Below, in pieces: positions 1 through 6,728 of a stretch of DNA of 23,644 nt. How positions within the stretch are numbered: position 1 is the first letter of the stretch; each line of letters opens with the position of its first letter. Source of the stretch: a virus; the IMG/VR virus record IMGVR_UViG_3300007351_000200, positions 1-23,644 of that record, one strand, 5' to 3'. The notes under the pieces were generated by a model. The model was not told the origin of the DNA, ran no database searches, and saw nothing but the letters and a program-made list of their open reading frames with translations. Position numbers and translations under genes: made by a program.

Positions 1-2
1 CA

Positions 3-860
3 ACTTGGTTATTTCTTGATAGTCCTTATTTGTGTTGGAGAGCGTACCACACAACAGGACATCTTTCTTACAACAGTATTCCGACTGGGATTGTTTTTGG
101 TTATCTTAAGACTTTACTTGATTTACAGGATAATTTTGTTACAACAAAATTAGTTCATTGTTTTGATAAAGGTCCGTCTAAACGTATTGAATTGTATCCA
201 GAGTATAAGGGAAATAGAAAACACAAGAGTAATGATTTATCTGAAGATGAGATAATGAAATTGAAGGCTGTAAAAAATCAAATCATAAAACTGAGGAAGG
301 AATATCTTCCTGAAATTGGTGCTAAGAATGTGTTTTCTCAGTATGGATTTGAAGCTGATGATGTAATAGCTAGTCTTTGTAATGGATTACCTGAAGGACA
401 CGAAGCAGTCATTGTGAGTGAAGATCACGATCTTTATCAATTATTAAATTCAAAAATTAGGATTTACTCACCAAGAAGTAAGAAGATAATAAGTGAAGAG
501 TCTTTTAAAAGAGAATGGGGTATAAACCCATCTGAATGGGTAATGGTTAAAGCGTTAGCAGGATGTAGTTCAGACCATATAAAGGGAATAAAGGGAGTTG
601 GAGAGAAGACTGCTGTCAAACATCTTAGAAATGAATTGAAACAATCTTCTAAAGTGTATAGTAAAATATTGACAGAATATTCTATAACAGAGAGAAATTT
701 ACCGTTGGTTCGTTTGCCATTTCCTGGCACCAAGGATTTTGTTTTGGTTGAAGATAGATTGAGCCAAAGCGGTTGGGAATCTTTATCCGATAGATTAGGG
801 TTGAAGTCTTTGGGTTCTTTGAGAAGATTGTTACCTTTTAACACTAAGTATGCGGAGTGA
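3..860 (+). CDS. 5'-3' exonuclease / flap endonuclease-like (5' end off the window)
   Basis: Probable 5'-3' exonuclease of the Pol I N-terminal / T4 RNase H / FEN family, which removes RNA primers and 5' flaps at phage replication forks. The frame is open to the left edge, and residues upstream of the first internal TTG (position 30) read LFLDSPYLCWRAYH. This is the family N-terminus with its metal-binding Asp, so the gene is truncated by the contig edge rather than starting at 30. Downstream it has YGFEADDVIASL and VIVSEDHDLYQLL (acidic metal-site motifs), then CSSDHIKGIKGVGEKTA, the helix-three-turn-helix DNA-binding motif. It ends 3 bases before the next gene, suggesting one transcript. 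This separate 5' nuclease complements the polymerase, which is encoded elsewhere in two pieces lacking this domain. Family call is firm; its exact cellular role is inferred. Confidence 0.88.
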   Translation, partial: TWLFLDSPYLCWRAYHTTGHLSYNSIPTGIVFGYLKTLLDLQDNFVTTKLVHCFDKGPSKRIELYPEYKGNRKHKSNDLSEDEIMKLKAVKNQIIKLRKEYLPEIGAKNVFSQYGFEADDVIASLCNGLPEGHEAVIVSEDHDLYQLLNSKIRIYSPRSKKIISEESFKREWGINPSEWVMVKALAGCSSDHIKGIKGVGEKTAVKHLRNELKQSSKVYSKILTEYSITERNLPLVRLPFPGTKDFVLVEDRLSQSGWESLSDRLGLKSLGSLRRLLPFNTKYAE

Positions 861-863
861 TTA

Positions 864-1538
864 ATGTCAAATAACATTGTTAGAGCAAGAGTTGGTATTG
901 AAGGTACAAGAACTCTGTTACAACATCAGTTTGGACCAGATTCAATGCCATTGGAAAAACAAGAAAGAACGGGAGTTGCCGGCAACGACCCTCAAGAATG
1001 GAAAAAATCTTGTATGGTAAATTCTGATGGACAATTGTATTTACCAGGAACGTATATATTTTCATGTTTGAAAAATGGTTCTAAGAGAACTAAAAAGGGG
1101 AAAGGTTCTGTCCAATCAGATTTAGTTGCAACTCTTCAAGTTGAAGAGGATATAGTATTGTTGAATCGGTTTAAGCCAAATAATAATGAATTACAATTTC
1201 ATCAGAGATTGGTTCCAGAAGATGAATCTGTTGACGTTTTTATTTATGTTACAAGTGTTAGGAATCCTGCTACTAGAGGTAGAAATGTACGTTATAGATT
1301 GGCCACTAGACCTGGTTGGAAATGTGAATTTACTTTATCTTGGGATAAAACAGTTGTTCCAAGAGAAACAATGAAAGCTATTTTGAGGGATTCTGGCACT
1401 TTTGGTGGATTGGGGGATGGAATCACTATCGGGTGTGGTAGATTTGATGTGATTAGCTATGTTGAATTAACAGAAAAAGAAGTTCAGAACGAAGTTTTGG
1501 AAAAGATGGAAAAAGTTAGTAAAATGCAACCAATCTGA
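864..1538 (+). CDS. Unknown phage protein with RAMP/Cas7-like sequence features
   Basis: A 224-aa protein I cannot assign to a characterised family. It opens with a strand-like segment, ARVGIEGTRTLLQHQF. Near residue 59 it has YLPGTYIFSCLKNGS, which recalls the PGSSLKG-type motif of RAMP/Cas7 proteins. It ends with the Gly-rich stretch FGGLGDGITIGCGRFDV (about residues 179-195), which recalls the Gly-rich loop and final strand of RAMP folds. No Cas6-like catalytic His or other nuclease signature stands out. A lone RAMP-like protein here would be a single-gene phage protein rather than part of a CRISPR system, since no other cas gene or array is present. The start is ATG, 3 bases after the exonuclease stop. 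That it is a real gene is very likely; the fold suggestion is inference from motif resemblance only. Confidence 0.8.
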   Translation: MSNNIVRARVGIEGTRTLLQHQFGPDSMPLEKQERTGVAGNDPQEWKKSCMVNSDGQLYLPGTYIFSCLKNGSKRTKKGKGSVQSDLVATLQVEEDIVLLNRFKPNNNELQFHQRLVPEDESVDVFIYVTSVRNPATRGRNVRYRLATRPGWKCEFTLSWDKTVVPRETMKAILRDSGTFGGLGDGITIGCGRFDVISYVELTEKEVQNEVLEKMEKVSKMQPI

Positions 1539-1565
1539 AGTTGCTGGGTAATTACGGTCTGGCCC

Positions 1566-1641
1566 GGTGAGGAGTGGTGTGGTATTGGTGGGGTGGGGTG
1601 AGGACAGGTGCGGTAAGATAAGATAAGATAAGGTAAGGGTT
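1566..1641 (+). repeat. Degenerate GGTNN pentanucleotide array, upstream of HNH gene
   Basis: Between the previous gene and the HNH gene the DNA resolves into 15 consecutive 5-base units, nearly all beginning GG (GGTGA, GGTGT, GGTGG, GGTGC, GGTAA), with one extra T at 1586. Three exact GATAA units lie at 1617-1631. The + strand is extremely G-rich against an AT-rich genome and contains closely spaced GG to GGGG runs that could fold as a G-quadruplex. It ends in an 8-base T run just before the HNH start codon. No gene fits here. Function unknown. Confidence 0.8.
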
Positions 1642-1648
1642 TTTTTTG

Positions 1649-1948
1649 ATGCCTAAGAAGAGACTACCAAAAGAGTTATGGGACCCATTAAGAGAGAAAG
1701 TTTGGATACGGGATGAAAAGAAGTGTGTTCGGTGTGAGAAGGAACTCAAGATAAATGAATTCCACTGTGATCATATTAAAAGTGGGAAGTTTGGCAGTAA
1801 TGCTGAATCAAACCTGAGAACATTGTGTAGAAGATGTCATGTTCTTAGATATGATTTTAGACATGGAGGAATGATAGCTAGTGCTTTACGAGATGGAATT
1901 ATTCCGTATAATTGGAGAGAGTTAGTTTGGGAAGATGAGGAATTATGA
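1649..1948 (+). CDS. HNH endonuclease (putative homing/mobile nuclease)
   Basis: A 99-aa HNH-family nuclease, a one-domain metal-dependent DNA endonuclease. It has CVRCEKEL, then HCDHIKSG (the catalytic His pair region), a conserved Asn in SNLRTLC, and CRRCHVLR. The two CxxC-type pairs would bind a structural zinc and the His residues form the beta-beta-alpha-metal site. ATG 1649 is preferred to the TTG one codon earlier. It is preceded by AGGTAAGGG and then a T run, so ribosome binding looks mediocre. The gene is isolated between two G-rich pentamer arrays, unlike its tightly packed neighbours, and is followed by a terminator hairpin. This setting suggests a free-standing homing endonuclease or other insertion. 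It could instead be a packaging-associated HNH protein, but no terminase is nearby. Confidence 0.85.
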   Translation: MPKKRLPKELWDPLREKVWIRDEKKCVRCEKELKINEFHCDHIKSGKFGSNAESNLRTLCRRCHVLRYDFRHGGMIASALRDGIIPYNWRELVWEDEEL

Positions 1949-2018
1949 GGTGAGGTAAGTTATGTTGAGGCCGGGTGAGGTGGGGATGGGTGAGGTACTG
2001 TAGGGTTTGATAGGGTGT
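1949..2018 (+). repeat. Degenerate GGTNN pentanucleotide array, downstream of HNH gene
   Basis: Starting on the base after the HNH stop codon, the sequence again parses into 5-base units dominated by GGTGA, GGTAA, GGTGG, GGTAC and GGTGT, with some decayed units such as GTTAT and TGTAG. It shares unit types and strand polarity with the array at 1566-1641, so the HNH gene appears embedded in, or flanked by, one array family. It runs into the terminator hairpin at 2019. No coding frame is evident. Confidence 0.75.
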
Positions 2019-2051
2019 TAGGTGGGTAAATTATTTACCCACCTACCTTTT
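2019..2051 (+). terminator. Intrinsic terminator-like hairpin after the HNH gene
   Basis: A perfect 12-bp inverted repeat (TAGGTGGGTAAA and its complement at 2034-2045) is separated by a 3-base TTA loop. It is followed by CC and four T residues. The short U tract makes it a moderate rather than ideal intrinsic terminator. It would separate the HNH/array unit from the metallopeptidase gene, whose start is 25 bases downstream. Confidence 0.65.
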
Positions 2052-2075
2052 AACACTAACATGTAGGAGATTAGT

Positions 2076-2582
2076 ATGAAGTTTTTTCCAGCTCCAGATG
2101 TAAAAGAAATCGCGGATGAGTTGATTCCTAAGAATCACCGCCATTTGGTTGGTGTTCGTATGGACTTTTTGTTCAGCGAAACAACACCCAAGCGTGGCGG
2201 TAAGGATGTTTGGGGCACTATGAGAAAGGTATCTAGTCTGGCTGCTTACCTAGGAGCAGATAAGACTGATCAAGAACGTGGAGTAAATGATCCATTCTTT
2301 GTAATGACAATTTCTCAGCCAATTTGGGATGAATTGGAAGAAAAAGATAGAATTGCATTAGTTGATCATGAACTTTGTCATGCTGCTGTGGAACTTGATG
2401 ACCAAGGTGATTCTATTCTTGGTACAAAAAGTCACGATGTAGAGGAATTTTCTGAAATCATTGAAAGACATGGTTTATGGAGAAAGTCTGTACAGGAGTT
2501 TGTGGAAGCAGCAGTTAAGAATAAGGAAAGTAAGAAGAAGGCTAAGGAGGAAAATGGCACTGCTGAAAAGCAAGATAATTGA
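2076..2582 (+). CDS. Putative phage metallopeptidase
   Basis: A 168-aa protein resembling the putative phage metallopeptidase family (related to SprT/zincin folds). The zinc-binding HExxH motif is visible as DHELCHAAVE near residue 110. A following SHDVEEFSEIIERHGLW segment may supply the third ligand. The N-terminal half (FLFSETTPKRGGKDVWGTMRKVS) is typical of these proteins. The C-terminus is a Lys/Glu-rich tail that is probably disordered. ATG 2076 has a good AGGAG site 7 bases upstream. Its targets are unknown; roles proposed for relatives include cutting host proteins or DNA-bound proteins. The next gene follows after 8 bases. Codon choice is a little richer in C/G than the neighbours. 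Family call is good and the activity is unproven. Confidence 0.78.
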   Translation: MKFFPAPDVKEIADELIPKNHRHLVGVRMDFLFSETTPKRGGKDVWGTMRKVSSLAAYLGADKTDQERGVNDPFFVMTISQPIWDELEEKDRIALVDHELCHAAVELDDQGDSILGTKSHDVEEFSEIIERHGLWRKSVQEFVEAAVKNKESKKKAKEENGTAEKQDN

Positions 2583-2590
2583 GGTGATTG

Positions 2591-3211
2591 ATGGCTAAGG
2601 GCGGAGCCTATGAAAGAGAATTATGTAAGATAATATCTCTTTGGTGGTCTAACAATGAGCACGACGACCTGTTCTGGAGAACATCTGGATCAGGTGGTCG
2701 TGCCACAGTTAGAGGTAGAAAAGGCAAAACCACCAGAAACCATTGTGGAGATATCTGTAATACAGATGCAATTGGTGAGCCATTAATTAAAACTATTACT
2801 TTTGAAAGTAAACGAGGGTATTCGAGAGACACAATTGCTGATTTAATGGATTGTCCCAAAAATAGCGCACTTCAGACCTATGAAGATTGGTTTGAGCAAG
2901 CAGAAACAAGTAGAAAGAATTCTGGTTCTTATGCTTGGTTGATAATTGCTAGAAGAGATAGAAGAGAGCCTTTGGTATATATGCCAAGTTATTTGTGGAC
3001 AGCGTTAAGAGAGGCAGGAGCTCTTAAAAAAGCACTTCCATTACCATTGTTGTCTCTGACAACTAATTTAAGAAGTAGCGACGGAACAATTAAGGAAGAG
3101 ACTATTATAGGAATTCACTTCAATAAGTTTTTGGAGGATACTGAACCCAAGCATATATTACAGTTAAGGAATAATTTACAGGATCATCAATTGGTTAAGT
3201 CATTATCCTAA
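2591..3211 (+). CDS. PD-(D/E)XK-type nuclease, possibly Holliday-junction-resolvase-like
   Basis: A 206-aa protein with the acidic pattern of PD-(D/E)XK nucleases. AYERELCKIISLWWS supplies the N-terminal Glu, then come FWRTSGSGGRAT, HCGDICNTDA (Asp) and ITFESKRGYSRDT (the ExK pair). That order matches archaeal-Hjc-like and related phage resolvase/endonuclease folds, which cut branched DNA or trim DNA during recombination and packaging. Start ATG 2591 is chosen over TTG 2588 because GAGGTG at 2581-2586 is correctly spaced for it. It sits in a run of DNA-metabolism genes. Other possibilities are a Mrr-like or recombination nuclease. The superfamily call is moderate; the branched-DNA role is inferred. 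Confidence 0.7.
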   Translation: MAKGGAYERELCKIISLWWSNNEHDDLFWRTSGSGGRATVRGRKGKTTRNHCGDICNTDAIGEPLIKTITFESKRGYSRDTIADLMDCPKNSALQTYEDWFEQAETSRKNSGSYAWLIIARRDRREPLVYMPSYLWTALREAGALKKALPLPLLSLTTNLRSSDGTIKEETIIGIHFNKFLEDTEPKHILQLRNNLQDHQLVKSLS

Positions 3212-3227
3212 CGAGGAGTGTGTGACA

Positions 3228-3722
3228 ATGTTGTCAGTAAATGTAACTAATCCTGTGGTGTTTCCAAAATCAAGGATTAAAGGAAAAGTCAGATATTTAT
3301 CTGAAGACGATTTCAATAGAGTGTTAGAAATTGACAAAGCTTGTTTTAACCCACCAATTGAAACGACAGATATAAAAGAGCATATTGAAAAGAGAAATGG
3401 AATTGGTAAGGTATTGGAAGTTGATGGTGTTATTGTTGGTTTTCATTTTTATCAGTTGGAAAATAACAAAATTCAAATATTGAGGTTGGCAGTTGATCCA
3501 AAGTATCGTCGAAAAGGATATGCAAGTAAAATGGTAAGAGAGGCGTATAGAAAACTTTCTTTAAAGAGAAACATTCTATGTTGTACAGTATCTGAGTACG
3601 CAGACGGAGCTATTTTGTTTTTCAAAAAGATGGGATTTATAGCTACTTCTGTTAGTAGAAATGCTGTAGCAGATAATAGTGATGGTTATTGTTTTAGATT
3701 GGTGTTGGCTGAATCAAAATAG
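3228..3722 (+). CDS. GNAT-family N-acetyltransferase
   Basis: A 164-aa acetyl-CoA-dependent acyltransferase. The acetyl-CoA pyrophosphate-binding loop is ILRLAVDPKYRRKGYASKM (motif A with the R/QxxGxA pattern), followed by ILCCTVSEYADGAILFFKKMGF, the motif B region common to RimI-like GNATs. ATG 3228 is preferred over GTG 3222 because GAGGAG lies 9 bases before it. It is the first gene of the modification cluster, immediately upstream of the glycosyltransferase. In characterised thymidine hypermodification pathways, phage acetyltransferases cap amines installed on 5-hydroxymethyl-dU, so acetylating a modified base is a reasonable hypothesis. Protein N-terminal acetylation or an anti-defence role cannot be excluded. 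Confidence 0.82.
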   Translation: MLSVNVTNPVVFPKSRIKGKVRYLSEDDFNRVLEIDKACFNPPIETTDIKEHIEKRNGIGKVLEVDGVIVGFHFYQLENNKIQILRLAVDPKYRRKGYASKMVREAYRKLSLKRNILCCTVSEYADGAILFFKKMGFIATSVSRNAVADNSDGYCFRLVLAESK

Positions 3723-3744
3723 ATTATTTTAAGTAAGGGTCAAT

Positions 3745-4494
3745 TTGTTTCTGAATCCTTCAATACAAATATGTGTAATAAGTGCTGGAAGACCAGAGAA
3801 TGTATCTACGGTACAAGCACAGTTTAGAAATTGCATTTGGTATATACCTGATGATCAACATTTGATGTATGCCCAGGCTGGGGCAAGTAATATTGTGGGA
3901 GTTGTTGGACAACTCCCAATGAAGTGGATTCAGTTAAACAAAGCATTAGATGATTGGTTACATCGGGTGGATATAGTTGCAACAGTTGATGACGATATAC
4001 AAAAGTGCATTGATGTATCTTTTAAAAGAGATATTGTTCCACAATTAGTAGTTGAAAATATTGCTAAGGAGTTATTCAACTCCCCATTTTATCTGGGAGG
4101 TCCGTATAGCGGGGGTAATACTCTATTTGCTGGAAACAAAGTTAGAATTTCTGGTATGGTTCCAGGAGCAATGCAATTACATCGGAATAATGAATTACGT
4201 TTTTCTAATATGGGAAAATGTTGGTTAGAAGATGTCGATTATTGTATTCAACACCATATCAAACATCATGGTGTAATATCTCATGGTGGGTATTGTTTAG
4301 TAAATAAGTTTAAAAACAATGCTGGTGGGTATCAAACTGTTAGGACTCAAGAGAGAAGAAAAGAAACTGTTGATTTTATGAATAGTAAATGGAAGTCTAC
4401 TAAATGCGTAGATGTATGTATTGCTGATGTTAAAGCCAAAACAGAGTTTGATATCAAAATTAAATGGAAGAAGTTATCAGAAATTGGTCAATAA
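3745..4494 (+). CDS. Glycosyltransferase of the TET-associated (TAGT) type
   Basis: A 249-aa GT-A-like glycosyltransferase, likely transferring a sugar to hydroxymethylated bases in phage DNA. It starts with a nucleotide-sugar-binding strand, QICVISAGRPENV. It has an acidic metal-binding motif TVDDDI (residues 80-85), a Gly-rich GGPYSGGNTLFAG segment, and a second acidic motif LEDVDYC (161-167), followed by NNAGGYQT. These match the TET-associated glycosyltransferases described next to phage TET genes. The start is TTG, since no in-frame ATG precedes the conserved first strand and a weak GTAAGG site lies upstream. The TET/JBP dioxygenase at 9108 supports the call. The sugar donor and target base are unknown. 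Confidence 0.75.
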   Translation: MFLNPSIQICVISAGRPENVSTVQAQFRNCIWYIPDDQHLMYAQAGASNIVGVVGQLPMKWIQLNKALDDWLHRVDIVATVDDDIQKCIDVSFKRDIVPQLVVENIAKELFNSPFYLGGPYSGGNTLFAGNKVRISGMVPGAMQLHRNNELRFSNMGKCWLEDVDYCIQHHIKHHGVISHGGYCLVNKFKNNAGGYQTVRTQERRKETVDFMNSKWKSTKCVDVCIADVKAKTEFDIKIKWKKLSEIGQ

Positions 4495-5424
4495 ATGATT
4501 GCGAATATAGACCCAGATAGTTGGACTTGGGGAGCTGAGCATGAATTTGCTGATTGGGATTCTAAGAAGGAACTCCCTACAGGTTTTGGGAGATCCAAAT
4601 TTGATAATACTATGGTTAACTCTAATGGTATAGCAGTACAGTTAAGTACTGATATATATCCTTATGGTGGGGAATTCAATACTCCACCAACTTCTACAAT
4701 CAAAGACCAAATTGCATGTTTGACTACTATTAAACAACGATTTCCAGAATGTCAAGTTAATTACAGAAGTAATCTTCACATCCATATTGGTGTGCATGGG
4801 TTAAGAGACGATTTAATAACCATCAAGAAAATATTCAAATATATTTATATGGATAATTATGAGAATGTCCCCAAAGTGTTAAATTGGGTTGATCCTATTC
4901 CTAAACCCAAGACATTAGCACAAAAACATAGAATCAAAAGAAACAAGCAAAGTCATCATAGATTGTTAAAAAATAAAAATGTAATTCAAAGAATATACGA
5001 ACAGCCAACTGCTGAATTATTATTGCGTGGTAAACATGGATTACCTTCTCAACCAAGGGAGGGTATCAATTTAAGACAGTTGTTAGATACAAACACTATT
5101 GAATTTAGGCATTTTGCTGGAACACTAGATGAAGAAAAATTGAATGTTTGTATAGAATGGTGTAGGGACTTTTTGATATTTGCAATTAACGATATTCCTA
5201 TCAAGAAGTTGTGCGAAAAGTACAAGGATAGAATTAATAAATTTCCCAAACTTCCACTACTGGATGATGATATGGAAGTTTTATATCAAGCAACTGCTGC
5301 TAAATTGAATCCAGAAGATGTCGTCAGACAAAATATTGATTTGATTTTAAATAACAAGTTTCGCGATTCTAAATCATGGGAAGAATATTCACTTTATTCT
5401 AAAGGTCTTAAGACTAGATCATGA
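4495..5424 (+). CDS. Amidoligase (glutamine-synthetase-like COOH-NH2 ligase)
   Basis: A 309-aa protein resembling amidoligase-type ATP-dependent enzymes with a glutamine-synthetase-like fold, which join a carboxylate to an amine. Characteristic motifs are WGAEHEF (residues 12-18, metal-binding acidic residues), SNLHIHIGVHG (92-102) and NTIEFRHFAGTLDEEKL (200-216, the E-x-R and GTL signature). The middle Lys/Arg-rich KHRIKRNKQSHHR stretch could contact DNA. ATG directly abuts the stop of the glycosyltransferase gene, so the two are probably translationally coupled. Amidoligases occur in phage base-modification neighbourhoods, where they could attach an amino acid or other carboxylate to an amino-modified base. 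The substrate here is inferred only. Confidence 0.72.
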   Translation: MIANIDPDSWTWGAEHEFADWDSKKELPTGFGRSKFDNTMVNSNGIAVQLSTDIYPYGGEFNTPPTSTIKDQIACLTTIKQRFPECQVNYRSNLHIHIGVHGLRDDLITIKKIFKYIYMDNYENVPKVLNWVDPIPKPKTLAQKHRIKRNKQSHHRLLKNKNVIQRIYEQPTAELLLRGKHGLPSQPREGINLRQLLDTNTIEFRHFAGTLDEEKLNVCIEWCRDFLIFAINDIPIKKLCEKYKDRINKFPKLPLLDDDMEVLYQATAAKLNPEDVVRQNIDLILNNKFRDSKSWEEYSLYSKGLKTRS

Positions 5425-5864
5425 ATGTATTGTTTGTTTGCCATGGAAATATATGTAGAAGCCCATTGGCCGAAATTATATTATCTAGTTATGTAAAATC
5501 TGTTGATGTTTGTAGTAGGGGGTTTTCAGAGCAAGAAAATAGACCAGCTGCTAAAAAGGTTAGAGACTGGGCATTAAATTTGGGTTTTGATTTGAGTTAT
5601 CACAAATCTCGAAAAATATCGTTGCAAGATATTTCTTGGTCAGATATAATATTATACATGGATAATGGTAATAGAAAGAGGTTATTGGAGATTGGATCGC
5701 CATCTAATAGAATGCAATGTCTAGCTGATTATGTTGGTAAGAATAGGATTCCTGATCCCAATTTTATGAATAAAAGTTCTAAAGAGTTTGATGAAACATT
5801 ATATTTAATTTTAAATGCTGTCAAAGTTCTGTCATCTACAATAGTGGAGAAAACTAATGAGTGA
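5421..5864 (+). CDS. Low-molecular-weight phosphotyrosine-phosphatase-like protein
   Basis: A 147-aa protein of the LMW-PTP/arsenate reductase fold. The P-loop C-x5-R is at residues 7-13 within FVCHGNICRSPLAE, and the general-acid Asp is in RIPDPNF near residue 112, so the catalytic set looks complete. Length is normal for the family. Family members hydrolyse phosphomonoesters through a Cys-phosphate intermediate. It overlaps the amidoligase stop (ATGA) and overlaps the ParB-like gene downstream by 8 bases, placing it inside the modification operon. Its substrate could be a host phosphoprotein, a phosphorylated DNA base intermediate or a small molecule; the sequence does not decide this. Family identity is strong. 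Confidence 0.88.
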   Translation: MNVLFVCHGNICRSPLAEIILSSYVKSVDVCSRGFSEQENRPAAKKVRDWALNLGFDLSYHKSRKISLQDISWSDIILYMDNGNRKRLLEIGSPSNRMQCLADYVGKNRIPDPNFMNKSSKEFDETLYLILNAVKVLSSTIVEKTNE

Positions 5865-6639
5865 AGTTACTATCAAAGATCGGGTTGTCAAGTTGGTTAA
5901 AGTTAGAGCAAGTTCTCTGGTGCCAAACTCTTGGAATTTTAGAGGACACCCAGAAAAGCAAAAGCAATTATTGAGAGAGGTTTTAGGCGAAGTTGGTATG
6001 GCAGGTGCTGTAATTGGCAGACAGCTTGAAGATGGTCGTTATGCATTGATTGATGGACATTTAAGAACTGAGGAGATGGGGGAAAATAAAATTCCTGTAC
6101 TCGTTGTAGATTTGACTGAAGAAGAAGCTAAGAAGTTATTAGCCGTATATGATCCTCTTGGGGCCATGGCTGATCATGATAAGGATCAGTTTGCTAAGTT
6201 GATTAAGGGTATGGGGGTAAAGGGTAAGGAAATGGCCACTTTGTTTACAGAGTTGTCGAAGGGAAGTAAGGTATTAAGTGAAAAAGAGTTAGAGTTAGAT
6301 ATTGAAGATGGATATGGTGATTTGGAGTTGGAGTTAGAAGAGGAATCAGAAGAAAAGAAAGAGTATCAAGTATCTCATGTTAGAATGGTTCAGTTGTATT
6401 TGAATACCTCTACTGAAAAACCATTTATGGATGATGTTGTGGCTGTCGGAAAACAGCTAGGTACTGATACATTAACCGATACTGTAGTTAAGGCATTAAG
6501 AGTTTTGCGAGAAAGTTATGGAGAAGATTTGACTGAAGAAGTTGAAGATGCTCGTCCACAAGTGGAATTGATGGAAGAAGATGAGTTTGATGAATTTGAG
6601 GAACGTAAGAAGAAAGTAAAGAAAACTTCAAAAGTTTAG
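5857..6639 (+). CDS. ParB/sulfiredoxin-fold N-terminal domain protein
   Basis: A 260-aa protein with a ParB-N-like domain in roughly residues 10-115. It has VRASSLVPNSWNFRGHPEKQ, then RYALIDGHLRTEEM (residues 61-74, the ligand-binding DGHxR motif) and IPVLVVDLTEEEAKKL. The C-terminal half is strongly acidic (runs of E/D near 160) with a basic Lys-rich tail, and lacks an obvious helix-turn-helix. Phage ParB-like proteins are variously reported as CTP/ATP-binding DNA-associated proteins or nucleases and are common near DNA-modification genes. ATG overlaps the preceding gene, and a large hairpin follows its stop. Partition function is unlikely because no ParA is present. Role in modification is a context inference. 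Confidence 0.8.
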   Translation: MSEVTIKDRVVKLVKVRASSLVPNSWNFRGHPEKQKQLLREVLGEVGMAGAVIGRQLEDGRYALIDGHLRTEEMGENKIPVLVVDLTEEEAKKLLAVYDPLGAMADHDKDQFAKLIKGMGVKGKEMATLFTELSKGSKVLSEKELELDIEDGYGDLELELEEESEEKKEYQVSHVRMVQLYLNTSTEKPFMDDVVAVGKQLGTDTLTDTVVKALRVLRESYGEDLTEEVEDARPQVELMEEDEFDEFEERKKKVKKTSKV

Positions 6640-6659
6640 ATATTTTCCTTGGAGCAGAG

Positions 6660-6726
6660 TACCTTTCATAATACAATAATAGACACAGTTTTATGGTCTA
6701 TTATTGTATTATGAAAGGTATTTTTT
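6660..6726 (+). terminator. 25-bp perfect inverted repeat with T6 tail (terminator or attenuator)
   Basis: Arms at 6660-6684 and 6696-6720 are perfectly complementary over 25 bp with an 11-base loop (ACAGTTTTATG). They are followed directly by six T residues, and the stem can extend a few more pairs through G-U and A-U. That is far longer than a typical phage terminator stem. The right arm contains GAAAGG (6713-6718), the only plausible ribosome-binding site for the transferase gene starting at 6729. Folding would therefore both stall transcription and hide translation initiation. It separates the ParB-like gene from the rest of the modification cluster. Confidence 0.85.
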
Positions 6727-6728
6727 AC

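Noticed and set aside
30-860. Taking the TTG at 30 as the true start of the exonuclease gene
   Set aside because: The frame is open to position 3 and the upstream codons encode the conserved LFLDSPYLCWR N-terminus with a metal-binding Asp, so the gene runs off the left edge.
864-1538. A CRISPR-Cas locus suggested by the RAMP-like protein
   Set aside because: No direct-repeat/spacer array and no other cas gene is visible; the tandem repeats nearby are 5-base units, not CRISPR repeats.
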